Of a stretch of DNA of 64,000 nucleotides, positions 9,160-17,824 are shown one piece after another; positions within the stretch are counted from its first letter, which is position 1, and the number at the start of each line of letters is the position of its first letter. Source of the DNA: Desulfovibrio intestinalis. GTDB lineage: Bacteria > Desulfobacterota > Desulfovibrionia > Desulfovibrionales > Desulfovibrionaceae. Location: contig NZ_JACHGO010000002.1 of assembly GCF_014202345.1 (NCBI RefSeq), forward strand, positions 526,545 to 590,544, in the 5' to 3' direction. The notes below the pieces were generated by a model. That model was not told where the DNA came from, did not search any database, and was given only the letters and a program-made list of their open reading frames with translations. Position numbers and translations under genes: made by a program.

Positions 9160-9990
9160 ATGCGTATTTTGCAATTATCCGATACACACCTGCGCGGCGA
9201 TAACAAGCTGTCGTTCAGGGTTGTAGACACGAAGCGCTGCCTTGATGCTACCGTGGCATACCTGAAGGCGATGGCCCAAAAGCCGAATATTATCGTTCTT
9301 AGCGGCGACCTGGCTGACAGCGGCGACCTGAATGCCTACCACCTCCTTTTTGAGGCATTTAGCGCTCTGAATATTCCTGTCTATGCCTTGCCTGGAAACC
9401 ACGACAGGCGTGACAGAATGCAGACCGTACTGCAGGACTGGTGCCCGTCGGATCCCAAGGTAGCGCCGCATATCTGCTACACTGTTGAAAAAGATGATCT
9501 ACGCCTGATCGTGCTGGACAGCATGCATCCTGGTTCACACTCCGGCCATTTTTTTCCGGCAGTGGAGTCTTGGCTCGTGGATGAACTGGGTAAAAGGCCA
9601 GATGTTCAGACGCTGCTTTTCATGCACCATCCGCCGTTCAGCACGGGCTTGGGTGTTATGGATGAGCCTTTTGAAAATCAGCTAAGATTTGCGGATGTTG
9701 TTGCGGCCAATCCGCAGGTGCGTTTGTGCTTCGGGCATATGCACCGGCCAATAATCACCCAGTGGCAAGGGCGTCTGTGCGTAACCGCGCCTTCGGCGGC
9801 CATGCAGATAGATCTGGATCTTTCACCCGAAGGTGGCGATACCTTCCGTATGGAAGCGCCAGGGTATCTTTTGCACCATTGGGAAAAACAGACATTAAAC
9901 ACGCACGTCTGCCAGATTCCTACAGACGTGACCTTTGCGGGACCATATCCCTTTGCGGGTTCTGTTAATCCCGTCGGGCCTTCTGCGTAA
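9160..9990 (+). CDS. GpdQ/CpdA-like metallophosphoesterase
   Basis: A 276-residue calcineurin-like phosphodiesterase. The dinuclear metal ligands are visible: Asp8 and His10 in LSDTH, Asp50 in LSGDLADSGD, Asn80-His81 in PGNHDRR, then MHHPP and the terminal FGHMH. This is the pattern of cyclic-AMP phosphodiesterase CpdA and of glycerophosphodiesterase GpdQ. Coupled to a transporter and facing glpABC, hydrolysis of glycerophosphodiesters to glycerol 3-phosphate is the better guess. No signal peptide is seen, so it acts in the cytoplasm. A bidirectional terminator follows. Confidence 0.82.
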   Translation: MRILQLSDTHLRGDNKLSFRVVDTKRCLDATVAYLKAMAQKPNIIVLSGDLADSGDLNAYHLLFEAFSALNIPVYALPGNHDRRDRMQTVLQDWCPSDPKVAPHICYTVEKDDLRLIVLDSMHPGSHSGHFFPAVESWLVDELGKRPDVQTLLFMHHPPFSTGLGVMDEPFENQLRFADVVAANPQVRLCFGHMHRPIITQWQGRLCVTAPSAAMQIDLDLSPEGGDTFRMEAPGYLLHHWEKQTLNTHVCQIPTDVTFAGPYPFAGSVNPVGPSA

Positions 9991-10162
9991 CAGCTGTAAA
10001 GGGGCTGGCAGAAAGAGCATGCACGATAGATGGTTTGGCCTGTCAGCCCTTGCAAAAAAGTTGATCCTGAGTTTTTACGCAGAGTAGCTTTGAAAAAATT
10101 GTAAAGAGCTAGCGGATTCAGTTTTTCCATCCATTTATTTTTCTTTTAGATCAATAGGCCAC

Positions 10163-10193
10163 AAAAAAACCGACCCAAGGGTCGGTTTTTTTG
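10163..10193. terminator. Bidirectional Rho-independent terminator
   Basis: ACCGACCC / GGGTCGGT with a 2-base centre, flanked by A and T runs on both sides. It sits between the convergent phosphoesterase (plus) and YbjN-like gene (minus) and serves both. Confidence 0.85.
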
Positions 10194-10214
10194 TGTGATG
10201 CGGATAAAGTCGCG

Positions 10215-10700
10215 CTAATTGGGCTGAGTTTTCTGGGAAAGCTGCTGTGAAAAATGCTTCACTGATGTTTGCCACAGGTCAAACACTTCATCCAGATTCT
10301 TCTTGCTCATGCCATAACGCATGAAGATGTCCATTTCCAGAATAAGGTCAGAATCACGGTCAATATACGCCCTGGTGTACATTTTTTGCGCATTCCAGGT
10401 GTTGATCTGCTCAAGCGAGAAATCATTACTTTTCCATATGCAAATAAACTGCAAGGCGCTGCAGTTCTTGCCGTCAGTACAGCCCGAAAACCAGATGGCG
10501 TACTTGGTGCCGTCCATGCGGCCCTTGATAATGGGCGCGCCCTTGGCCGTCTGGCTCAATTCTGCGCTGCCAAAGCCCTTGGCGATTTCAAGTATTGCTT
10601 CATGGTCTGAGGCGGTAACAATATCGCTATTGGCCATAGCACTGCCTGAGAAGACGCATGTCAGCCATAGGCCCAGCGCAATGGTTAATACCTTGTTCAC
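10215..10700 (-). CDS. YbjN-domain exported protein
   Basis: A 161-residue protein with a clear signal peptide (about residues 1-23, cleavage near SAMA-NS). It has a YbjN-like body: paired Cys in GCTDGKNCSALQF, then the INTWNAQKMYTRAYID segment and EMDIFMRYGMSKKNLDE. YbjN proteins are a chaperone-like fold family without known catalysis; the exported members are of unknown role. AGGAGA precedes the start. It is a single-gene unit that ends at the shared terminator at 10163-10193. Confidence 0.75.
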   Translation of the reverse strand: MNKVLTIALGLWLTCVFSGSAMANSDIVTASDHEAILEIAKGFGSAELSQTAKGAPIIKGRMDGTKYAIWFSGCTDGKNCSALQFICIWKSNDFSLEQINTWNAQKMYTRAYIDRDSDLILEMDIFMRYGMSKKNLDEVFDLWQTSVKHFSQQLSQKTQPN

Positions 10701-11172
10701 GTAAATCTCCTGTACGTTTTCAACACGTTTTCGTGTCCAATACTGATAAATGCAGAAAGCCTGCCTTGTTTGGGCAGGTCAGTTCGCAATCCTTCAGCAC
10801 CAGCTATACAACGAATTCATGCTTTCTCAAAGCAATTTGTAATTATCGTGTATGTGATTTTAAGTTTGTATCAAGGTGAAAGAGGATAATATACAGGTAT
10901 GGTTCAATATTATGTTTATTTACGCGCTTAAGCGATGCGTTAATGTGCGTACGTATGTTTGCTCGTAGAGTTTGTTGGGTATGATTTTAAACTAGATGTG
11001 CTGTTTTACCCTGTAATTATAGTGGAATTTTCGATGTTCAGAAGAACTGTGTTTTTGCTATTTTTTAACATAAAATGGTAATGTAAAACCATAAATTTTG
11101 TTCAAAACAAATCTTATGTGAAGAAAATGTCACAAAAAACAACATAGAAAAAAAATATGTAAAAAAATCATC
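10701..11172. other. Gene-free AT-rich stretch upstream of the DeoR-type gene
   Basis: No convincing ORF on either strand; the small frames lack ribosome sites and family features. The stretch is AT-rich and ends at an isolated plus-strand terminator (11173-11201), so it could hold a small RNA gene, but no clear promoter was seen. Confidence 0.4.
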
Positions 11173-11201
11173 GCTCCAGGTATTGAGCCTGGAGCTTTTT
11201 T
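11173..11201 (+). terminator. Isolated Rho-independent terminator upstream of the DeoR-type gene
   Basis: GCTCCAGG / CCTGGAGC stem with a 7-base loop, followed by six T. No plus-strand gene ends here: the nearest upstream gene is on the opposite strand. It may end a small RNA or be a leader attenuator. Confidence 0.65.
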
Positions 11202-11241
11202 CATCTGATATCTTGACGATTTCCTTGGAACAGATCATAAC

Positions 11242-11272
11242 AAAAAATAACAAAATTGACTAAAAAATAACA
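11242..11272. promoter_or_regulatory. Direct repeats, possible DeoR-type operator
   Basis: AAAAAATAACA occurs at 11242-11252 and again at 11262-11272, a 20-base period (two helical turns), each followed by an AAAAT-containing tail. It is 28-58 bases before the DeoR-type start codon. DeoR-family proteins often bind direct repeats, so autoregulation is plausible. Confidence 0.4.
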
Positions 11273-11299
11273 TCAAAATGTCACGAAACGAGTTTTGCC

Positions 11300-12076
11300 A
11301 TGCTGCCTGTTGAACGCCGAAAAAAGATGGCCCGCCTGATTAAGAACAGGGGCGCTCTTAATAGCCGTGAACTTGCGGAAACATTGGGTATTTCCGTTAT
11401 GACAGTACGCCGTGACCTTAAGGTGCTGGAAGAACAGAATCAGCTTGAAATCACCTGGGGCGGCGCAGTTCCTGTTGGGTTTGAGGCGCATGACATCCCC
11501 CGGTCCCACAAAGCTGCCAGTATGCAAGAGGCAAAGGTCGCCATAGCGCACGCCGCATGCGATTTTATTGTGGAGGGTGACTTCATTGGCCTGGACGCGG
11601 GCACGACTACCCTTGAGCTGGCGCGGTTGTTGCCCACATTGCCTTTCAAGCATCTTTCGGTTGTTACTCCCGATCTGGAAATTGCTATGCTTCTTTCAGG
11701 CAACGCCCACATAGAGGTGTTTCTTGCCGGGGGGAGGGTAGACCCCATCAGCCGGGCCTGCAACGATACCGACTCTGTGGCTTACTTGCGCCGTGTTCGC
11801 ACGACAGTGGCCTTTGTAGGCATCAATGTGTGGGGTGAGCAGCACGGAGTGACCACCAGTTCTTCGGAAAAAATGAATCGGAAGATTCAGCTTATGGATA
11901 GCACTGACAAGAGCATTCTTCTGGTTGATTCATCAAAATACGGAAAGTTCAGCCCCTGGCGAGTGGCCGGAGTTGAGCAGTTTTATCGCATTATTACAGA
12001 TACCGGGCTCAGTGAAGATGCCCGGAAAAATCTGGAAGCCAACGGCGCTCGGTTGCTTTATGCCGGAATTGAATAA
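11300..12076 (+). CDS. DeoR-family transcriptional regulator
   Basis: 258 residues. The N-terminal winged helix carries the DeoR signature (LNSRELAETLGISVMTVRRD). The C-terminal DeoRC sugar-phosphate sensor domain shows LDAGTTTLELARLLP, a nucleophile-like segment VFLAGGRVDP, and LLVDSSKYGK. It is the first gene of a run of same-strand genes for a sugar-acid kinase, dehydrogenase, permease and glycerate kinase, and is very probably their regulator, sensing a phosphorylated four-carbon acid or triose (inference). Confidence 0.88.
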   Translation: MLPVERRKKMARLIKNRGALNSRELAETLGISVMTVRRDLKVLEEQNQLEITWGGAVPVGFEAHDIPRSHKAASMQEAKVAIAHAACDFIVEGDFIGLDAGTTTLELARLLPTLPFKHLSVVTPDLEIAMLLSGNAHIEVFLAGGRVDPISRACNDTDSVAYLRRVRTTVAFVGINVWGEQHGVTTSSSEKMNRKIQLMDSTDKSILLVDSSKYGKFSPWRVAGVEQFYRIITDTGLSEDARKNLEANGARLLYAGIE

Positions 12077-12141
12077 AGGCAGTCATTTTACGAACCTTTG
12101 TCAGGCCTGGCCAAACGGCCAACAGGTCAAAAGAGTTTGCC

Positions 12142-13473
12142 ATGAATATAGCTGTAATTGCTGACGATTTTACAGGTGCTAACGCCAACGGGGCGCTGCT
12201 CACGGCCAAGGGCTTTTCAAGTGCAACTTGCCTTGGACTGGATAAATGGGACCCCCAGTACTTCGAAGCGTTCACTGCGGTTTCGCTGAATGCCGAAAGC
12301 CGTCTACTTTCACGCCAAAAGGCATGGGACGCCGTTTACGCGGCGGTAAAAATGTTCTGTGCCGAAAAGCCAGCCCTGATTTCCAAGCGGGTGGACTCCA
12401 CCTTGCGCGGTAATGTTGGGGCGGAAATTGAGGCTGCCGTCAAGGCTATGGACGATAGTTACGGTCATGAGGAATCCTTGGCCGTGCTGGTGCCGTCCTA
12501 TCCGTCTTCTGGGCGTATTTGCGTGGGTGGGTATCAGATCGTGCATGGCGTGCCTCTGGAGCGTTCACCCATTGCCCAGGATGCGGCCACGCCCGTCAAA
12601 GACACTTCAGTTCTCAAGATTTTTGCCGAACAAAGCACAATGAAGTGCGGCTTTGTTCCTCTTGAAAAAATTCTTGGCGGACCAGCCGCTGTGCGGCAGG
12701 CCATTGAAGACCTGCGTGCCGAAGGCTGCCGCGTGGTAGTTTGCGACGCCGTGGCCGATGAAGATATTACAACCATCGCGCAATCTCTGGCCGACGCTCC
12801 GTACCCTCTGGTATCTGTTGACCCCGGCCCCTTCACAGCCGAGCTGGCTGCCGTTCGTGTGCAGGCTCCCCGGTCACAATTCGAAAACAGGGTATTCCTT
12901 GCCGTTGGCAGCACCAGCGAACTTACCCGCGTGCAAATGGAGGCTCTGCGTCTGGCGCATCCCTGCCATCTTGTGCCAATGAATGTCAGCAAGATTCTGA
13001 CAGGAAAAGATGAGGCTGCCAGCGAGTGCGCCCGGGTGCTTGATGTTGTATGCACTCCGCCGGCAGGCACCACCGTGCTTGGCGTTTGCACGGCTGCCAA
13101 CAAGGAAGACGTTTTTTCTCTGGATGAAATGTCGAAAAAGATGAACCTCACTCACTCAGAGATTTCGCAACGCATCAATGAGGCCATCGCAAACGTGACT
13201 GATGAGGTGTTGCGCCGAGAAGTTTTGCGCATTGGCGGCCTGTATACGTCGGGCGGCGAGGTTACGGTATCCGTTATCCGCACCTTGAAGGCGGGCGGAT
13301 TCACAGTGCGCGACCAAGTGTTACCCCTGGCTGTGTATGGTCATATTATTGGCGGTGTTCAGGCCGATCTGCCAATGATTACCAAGGGTGGTTTTGTGGG
13401 CGACAAGAACAGCCTGGTGGAATGTGTGGAGTATCTCTTCACCAAGATTTCCACTCGCAAGCGCCCGTCCTAG
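12142..13473 (+). CDS. dtnK: Four-carbon acid sugar kinase (DUF1537 family, DtnK/DenK-like)
   Basis: 443 residues. The N-terminal substrate domain starts with IAVIADDFTGANANG and has SKRVDSTLRGNVGAEI. The C-terminal nucleotide-binding domain has LRIGGLYTSGGEVTVSVIRTL and a GGFVGDKNSL tail. The family phosphorylates D-threonate, D-erythronate or related four-carbon acids at C4. It is followed by a PdxA2-like dehydrogenase, the partner known from the D-threonate/D-erythronate pathways, which supports this role. Threonate versus erythronate cannot be settled from sequence alone. Start at 12142 is internal to a gap of 65 bases after deoR. Confidence 0.82.
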   Translation: MNIAVIADDFTGANANGALLTAKGFSSATCLGLDKWDPQYFEAFTAVSLNAESRLLSRQKAWDAVYAAVKMFCAEKPALISKRVDSTLRGNVGAEIEAAVKAMDDSYGHEESLAVLVPSYPSSGRICVGGYQIVHGVPLERSPIAQDAATPVKDTSVLKIFAEQSTMKCGFVPLEKILGGPAAVRQAIEDLRAEGCRVVVCDAVADEDITTIAQSLADAPYPLVSVDPGPFTAELAAVRVQAPRSQFENRVFLAVGSTSELTRVQMEALRLAHPCHLVPMNVSKILTGKDEAASECARVLDVVCTPPAGTTVLGVCTAANKEDVFSLDEMSKKMNLTHSEISQRINEAIANVTDEVLRREVLRIGGLYTSGGEVTVSVIRTLKAGGFTVRDQVLPLAVYGHIIGGVQADLPMITKGGFVGDKNSLVECVEYLFTKISTRKRPS

Positions 13474-13544
13474 AGCAGACTAGCTTTGAAATGTTTCGCA
13501 TTTCAAAAAGGACTGTCTGAACAGTAAAAAACGAGGATACATAT

Positions 13545-14546
13545 ATGAAACCGTTGATTTGCGCTCCTATGGGCGATCCGGCTGGAGTTGGCCCGGAAAT
13601 TCTGGCAGCGTCCCTGGTGGACCCTGTTGTCACTGATATGGCCCGCGTGCTTGTGGTGGGCAACACTGAAATCATGAAGCGCGCGTCTGCCATCATGAAT
13701 GTCAGCCCCGACTTCAATGAAGTTGACGAAAACCTTGAAGGTTGGCGCGAAGGCGCAGCCAACATTCTTAACATGGACAATGTGGATCTGGCCGGGTTTG
13801 AGTACGGCAAGGTCCAGGGCCATTGCGGCAAAGCAGCTTTTGAGTACATTAAAAAGTCTGTGGAAATCACGATGGCTGGCAAGGCCGATGCTTTGGCCAC
13901 CACACCCATTAACAAAGAATCCCTCAAGGCTGGCGGGGTGCCCTACATCGGGCATACTGAAATTCTTGGCGATCTCACAGGCACAAAAGACCCGCTTACC
14001 ATGTTTCAGGTACACAGCCTGCGCGTGTTCTTTCTCACTCGGCATCTTTCGCTCATGGATGCCTGCCGGGCTGTGAAAAAAGACCGCGTGCTGGATTACA
14101 TTGCCCGCTGTTCTGAAGCCATGCGCCTGCTGGGTATTGAAAATCCCAGTATTGTCGTAGCCGGGCTGAACCCCCACTGCGGCGAGCACGGCCTTTTCGG
14201 CAATGAGGAAGACGTTGAGATCGTTCCGGCCATTGAAGAAGCCAAAAAGCGCGGCTTCAATGTTCACGGGCCAAACCCGGCGGACTCGGTGTTCCACTTT
14301 GCTCTTAAAGGCGCGTGGGACGCTGTGCTTTCGCTGTATCACGACCAGGGGCACATCGCCACCAAGATGGTGGACTTTGAGCGTACTATTTCGCTTACCC
14401 TTGGTATGCCCATATTGCGCACCTCGGTTGACCACGGCACTGCCTTTGATATCGCCGGAAAGGGCAAGGCCAGTCCTGTGAGTATGGTTGAGGCTATTCG
14501 CCTGGCGGCGCTTTATGCATTCAATTTCAAAAAGGCCAATGGCTAA
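13545..14546 (+). CDS. pdxA2: PdxA2-like 4-phospho-threonate/erythronate dehydrogenase
   Basis: 333 residues of the PdxA metal-dependent dehydrogenase family. Seen are [12 protein letters not shown] at the N terminus, [21 protein letters not shown] in the middle, and the metal-binding His regions [12 protein letters not shown] and [17 protein letters not shown]. In the D-threonate pathway PdxA2 oxidises and decarboxylates the 4-phosphate to dihydroxyacetone phosphate. The neighbouring DUF1537 kinase argues for this role rather than vitamin B6 synthesis. A GAGGATA ribosome site precedes ATG 13545. Confidence 0.85.
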   Translation: MKPLICAPMGDPAGVGPEILAASLVDPVVTDMARVLVVGNTEIMKRASAIMNVSPDFNEVDENLEGWREGAANILNMDNVDLAGFEYGKVQGHCGKAAFEYIKKSVEITMAGKADALATTPINKESLKAGGVPYIGHTEILGDLTGTKDPLTMFQVHSLRVFFLTRHLSLMDACRAVKKDRVLDYIARCSEAMRLLGIENPSIVVAGLNPHCGEHGLFGNEEDVEIVPAIEEAKKRGFNVHGPNPADSVFHFALKGAWDAVLSLYHDQGHIATKMVDFERTISLTLGMPILRTSVDHGTAFDIAGKGKASPVSMVEAIRLAALYAFNFKKANG

Positions 14547-14558
14547 GGAATGCTTTCC

Positions 14559-14597
14559 CTGGAAGAGCAGCCGTCGGAGGGTCGGCCGCTCTTCCAG
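14559..14597 (+). repeat. Intercistronic hairpin between pdxA2 and the permease
   Basis: CTGGAAGAGC and GCTCTTCCAG form a perfect 10-bp stem around a 19-base GC-rich loop. A smaller AGCCGG/CCGGCT dyad follows near 14610. There is no T run, so mRNA processing or protection is more likely than termination. Confidence 0.5.
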
Positions 14598-14654
14598 GAG
14601 TATTTGGAGCCGGCTGATACCGGCTTTGCACTGTAACTAGCTGTCTGGAGAGTG

Positions 14655-16019
14655 ATGATGGGAACCGTCCAAGCCTTTGGTATTGGCTATTCAATGACAA
14701 TGCTTGCCATTGCCATTGCCATAGTCATCGTGCTGTGTATTTGCTTCAAAATTCACGCGTTTGTTTCACTTACAACTGCAAGCCTGTTCCTGGCGCTGAC
14801 GCACAATATGGAACTGGCCAAAATTGTCGTGGCCTTTGAAGGCGGCCTTGGCAAAACTCTGGGCTTCCTCGCGCCAATTCTTGCGCTTGGCGCAATATTG
14901 GGAAAGCTCATGGAAGTTTCTGGCGCGGCTGAAAGGTTGGCCCGAACGCTTATTCGCATTCTGGGGCAGTCCAGAGCGCACTGGGCCATGATGATCGTTG
15001 GCTATGTGTGCGGTATCCCTGTATTTCTTCAGGTAGGCATCATCTTGCTGACGCCTCTTATGTTCTCCATCGTCAAGGAATCCAAGTTGCCTCTCATTCA
15101 GGTGGGTATGGCGCTTGTGGTGGCCCTGACCACTGTTCACTGCATCGTGCCGCCCCATCCTGCGGCTATGGCCGTCACCGACCTGCTCAAGGCCGATGTG
15201 GGCAAGGTTATTTTCTTTGGTCTGATCGTGGGCCTGCCCGCCGCCTGCATTGCAGGCCCCATCTATGGCAAGTTTATTGCCAAGCGTCTGCCCCCCGTTC
15301 CCCTGACTGGCGCCTATGCGGACACTGAACCCCGCAAGGAATCGGAGCTGCCCCCCTTCGGCAGAACGCTGTTTGTCATTTTGTTGCCCCTGCTGCTCAT
15401 GATCGCCAAGACAGTTGTGGAACTGAACATTGACAAGCATAATCCGCCTGCCTATATGACCTATGTAAACTTCATCGGCACGCCGATGATCGCCCTGTTC
15501 ATTTCGGCAGTGGTGGCCTACTTTGTGCTGGGCCTTGGCCGTGGCTTCAACTGGGACCAGCTTGGACGATTCAGTGAAGCCGGTATGGCTCCTCTGGCTT
15601 CCATCATGCTTGTTATCGGCGCGGCTGGCGCTCTTAACCAGATTATCACGGACAGCGGCGTGGGCCTCGTGCTCAAGCAGGTGCTGACCAGCATTCAGAT
15701 CAGCCCCCTGATCCTGGCCTGGGTTATCGCCATTACTTTGCGCTTTGCCCTGGGCAGCGCCACTGTGGCAATGATGACTGCGGCGGGGCTTATTCTGCCA
15801 GTGCTTGGCGCTAACCCCCAGATTGATCCGGCTCTTATGGCCATCGTTATCGGCGCTGGAGCCATCGGCGCTTCACAGGTGACGGACTCCGGCTTCTGGT
15901 TCGTCAAGGAATCACTTGGCATTCCTATGGGTTCGATGTACGCAACCTATACTGCGGGTACGACCATCGCGGCTGTTCTTGGCCTCGGCGGCACACTCTT
16001 GCTGCAGATGTTCCTCTAA
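14655..16019 (+). CDS. GntP-family sugar-acid permease
   Basis: About 455 residues, very hydrophobic, 12 or more membrane segments. It shows the GntP-family regions GGLGKTLGFLAPILALGAILGKL, VPPHPAAMAVTDLL, and a C-terminal GASQVTDSGFWFVKE. The family imports gluconate and other aldonic acids with protons. The start is one of GTG 14652, ATG 14655 or ATG 14658, all behind GGAG. Placed between a four-carbon-acid kinase/dehydrogenase and glycerate kinase, it probably imports threonate, erythronate or glycerate (inference). Confidence 0.85.
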   Translation: MMGTVQAFGIGYSMTMLAIAIAIVIVLCICFKIHAFVSLTTASLFLALTHNMELAKIVVAFEGGLGKTLGFLAPILALGAILGKLMEVSGAAERLARTLIRILGQSRAHWAMMIVGYVCGIPVFLQVGIILLTPLMFSIVKESKLPLIQVGMALVVALTTVHCIVPPHPAAMAVTDLLKADVGKVIFFGLIVGLPAACIAGPIYGKFIAKRLPPVPLTGAYADTEPRKESELPPFGRTLFVILLPLLLMIAKTVVELNIDKHNPPAYMTYVNFIGTPMIALFISAVVAYFVLGLGRGFNWDQLGRFSEAGMAPLASIMLVIGAAGALNQIITDSGVGLVLKQVLTSIQISPLILAWVIAITLRFALGSATVAMMTAAGLILPVLGANPQIDPALMAIVIGAGAIGASQVTDSGFWFVKESLGIPMGSMYATYTAGTTIAAVLGLGGTLLLQMFL

Positions 16020-16037
16020 GCCTTTCTCAAGTATTTT

Positions 16038-16064
16038 GGGCCGGGGGGCTTGTCTTCCCGGCCC
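16038..16064 (+). repeat. Intercistronic hairpin after the permease
   Basis: GGGCCGGG and CCCGGCCC form an 8-bp GC-only stem with an 11-base loop, 18 bases after the permease stop. The following sequence is not T-rich. It may attenuate or protect the message before the glycerate kinase gene. Confidence 0.45.
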
Positions 16065-16145
16065 AGAGCCGATACCCCAACTTTACACCATCCTGTCATA
16101 TAGTATCTTGGCCAGAATGCCAGTGTCATCCAAAAGGAGCATTTC

Positions 16146-17309
16146 ATGAAAATTGTCATTGCGCCGGACTCGTACAAGGAATGTCTGTCGGCCTTACAGG
16201 TAGCCACGTTCATTGAGTTGGGCTTTCGAGAAGTGTTTCCTGATGCTGTCTACGTCAAGGTTCCCGTAGCTGACGGAGGCGAGGGAACAGTTGAGGCGAT
16301 GGTAGAAGCTACTGGTGGTCAGCGCATATCCGTAACTGTCAAAGGCCCCCTGGGTGAACCAGTGGAAGCTTTTTACGGCCTTACGGGTGACGGCAGTACG
16401 GCTGTGATCGAAATGGCCACTGCCAGCGGCTTGGGGCTTGTGCCGCCTGAAAAGCGCAATCCTCTGCGCACCACAAGCTACGGCACTGGTCAATTGATTC
16501 GTTCTGCTCTTGATGCCGGAGCCCGTAAATTCATCCTCGGCATTGGCGGAAGCGCCACCAACGAAGGCGGAGCAGGCATGCTTCAGGCCCTTGGCGTGCG
16601 ACTGCTTGATGCTGACGGTCAGGAAATCGAACCCACCGGACTTGGGCTTGGCAAGCTGGCCAGCATTGACATGTCTACCTTTGACGCTCGCTTGAAAGAG
16701 TGCGTCATTGACGTTGCCTGCGATGTGGACAACCCCCTGTGCGGCCCGCGTGGCGCATCGGCCATTTTTGGCCCTCAGAAAGGGGCTACCCCTGAATTGG
16801 TGCAGCAGCTTGACGGCTACCTTAAAAATTTTGCCGAGATTACGCTTCGTGATCTTGGCGTGGATATGTCCGAAATACCGGGTGCTGGCGCAGCTGGCGG
16901 TATGGGTGGGGGCATGTATGCCTTCCTGGGAGGGCGACTGCGCCCTGGAAGCGAAATCGTCACTGAGGCCGTGGGGCTGGACGCCGTGGTCAAAGACGCT
17001 GACCTTGTGATTACCGGAGAAGGCCGCATTGACGGCCAAACTGCCTTTGGCAAAGCTCCTGTAGGTGTCGCCCGCGTAGCGAAACTTTACGGCAAGCCTG
17101 TTATCGGCATAGGCGGTTCACTGCGTCACGACGCCGATGTTGTGCATAATCACGGCATTGACGCTGTATTCAGCATCCTTTCTAGCCCCTGCACAATCGC
17201 AGAAGCTCTGGAAGCGGGGGAAAGCAACCTTCGCACGGCGGCCCGCAATATTGCCGCAAGCATCGCCATTGGGAGCAAGCTCGGCTCCGTGGCGGCCACG
17301 GGAAAATAA
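16146..17309 (+). CDS. glxK: Glycerate kinase (GlxK/GarK type)
   Basis: 387 residues of glycerate kinase family 1. It starts [20 protein letters not shown] and shows [35 protein letters not shown] and a C-terminal [15 protein letters not shown]. The family phosphorylates D-glycerate to 2-phosphoglycerate. It has an AAGGAG site before ATG 16146. In this operon it would feed glycerate, imported or formed from sugar acids, into lower glycolysis, alongside the dihydroxyacetone phosphate made by the PdxA2-like enzyme. Confidence 0.9.
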   Translation: MKIVIAPDSYKECLSALQVATFIELGFREVFPDAVYVKVPVADGGEGTVEAMVEATGGQRISVTVKGPLGEPVEAFYGLTGDGSTAVIEMATASGLGLVPPEKRNPLRTTSYGTGQLIRSALDAGARKFILGIGGSATNEGGAGMLQALGVRLLDADGQEIEPTGLGLGKLASIDMSTFDARLKECVIDVACDVDNPLCGPRGASAIFGPQKGATPELVQQLDGYLKNFAEITLRDLGVDMSEIPGAGAAGGMGGGMYAFLGGRLRPGSEIVTEAVGLDAVVKDADLVITGEGRIDGQTAFGKAPVGVARVAKLYGKPVIGIGGSLRHDADVVHNHGIDAVFSILSSPCTIAEALEAGESNLRTAARNIAASIAIGSKLGSVAATGK

Positions 17310-17612
17310 ATGATTGCAGCTTATCTGGAGAGCTGGCGTAACCAGCCCCGTTTTAATGTGCTTTTCCTTTGCGCGATGGTTCTGGCCTGGTGCATCTACG
17401 CATTGATCTGGCTGACGGGCATCGCATGGGGATCGCAGGAGGCCAATATTCTGGTTTTTGTTGTTGCCGCCATCTGCTTTATTTTCATTTTTGTTTTGCC
17501 GAAATATTCGTTCCGCGTTGTGGCCGTGCACTATTTCATTATGGTTGCGACCCTTGTTCCTTCACTTGCCAATGGGCAGGAGCTTATGCGCCAAAGCGGC
17601 TATTTCAGCTGA
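17310..17612 (+). CDS. Small three-helix membrane protein of unknown function
   Basis: 100 residues, starting at the base after the glycerate kinase stop, so the two are translationally coupled. Three hydrophobic segments are seen, near residues 17-38, 44-61 and 68-84, with short polar links. No family was recognised and no catalytic motif is present. The position as last gene of the sugar-acid operon suggests a membrane role connected with it, but nothing in the sequence proves this. A terminator follows within 25 bases. Confidence 0.7.
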   Translation: MIAAYLESWRNQPRFNVLFLCAMVLAWCIYALIWLTGIAWGSQEANILVFVVAAICFIFIFVLPKYSFRVVAVHYFIMVATLVPSLANGQELMRQSGYFS

Positions 17613-17633
17613 CGCAACATACAGAAATACCAT

Positions 17634-17666
17634 AAAAAAGCGGGGCAGATGCTCCGCTTTTTTTAT
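17634..17666 (+). terminator. Rho-independent terminator of the sugar-acid operon
   Basis: An AGCGGGGC / GCTCCGCT stem (one G-T pair) with a 4-base loop, preceded by A6 and followed by T7. Confidence 0.85.
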
Positions 17667-17824
17667 GCTTGCAGCAATTATTTGGAAGTATTGTACAGGC
17701 GGTTGGATACGCAAACAAGTATAATAATTGTTATCGCCATTCATGCCTATTATGGTATATTGGGCTTAGGCAATCAGAAAATTGCCGGTTTAAATGTATA
17801 TATTTCAAGCCATGAGAGCAGGTT

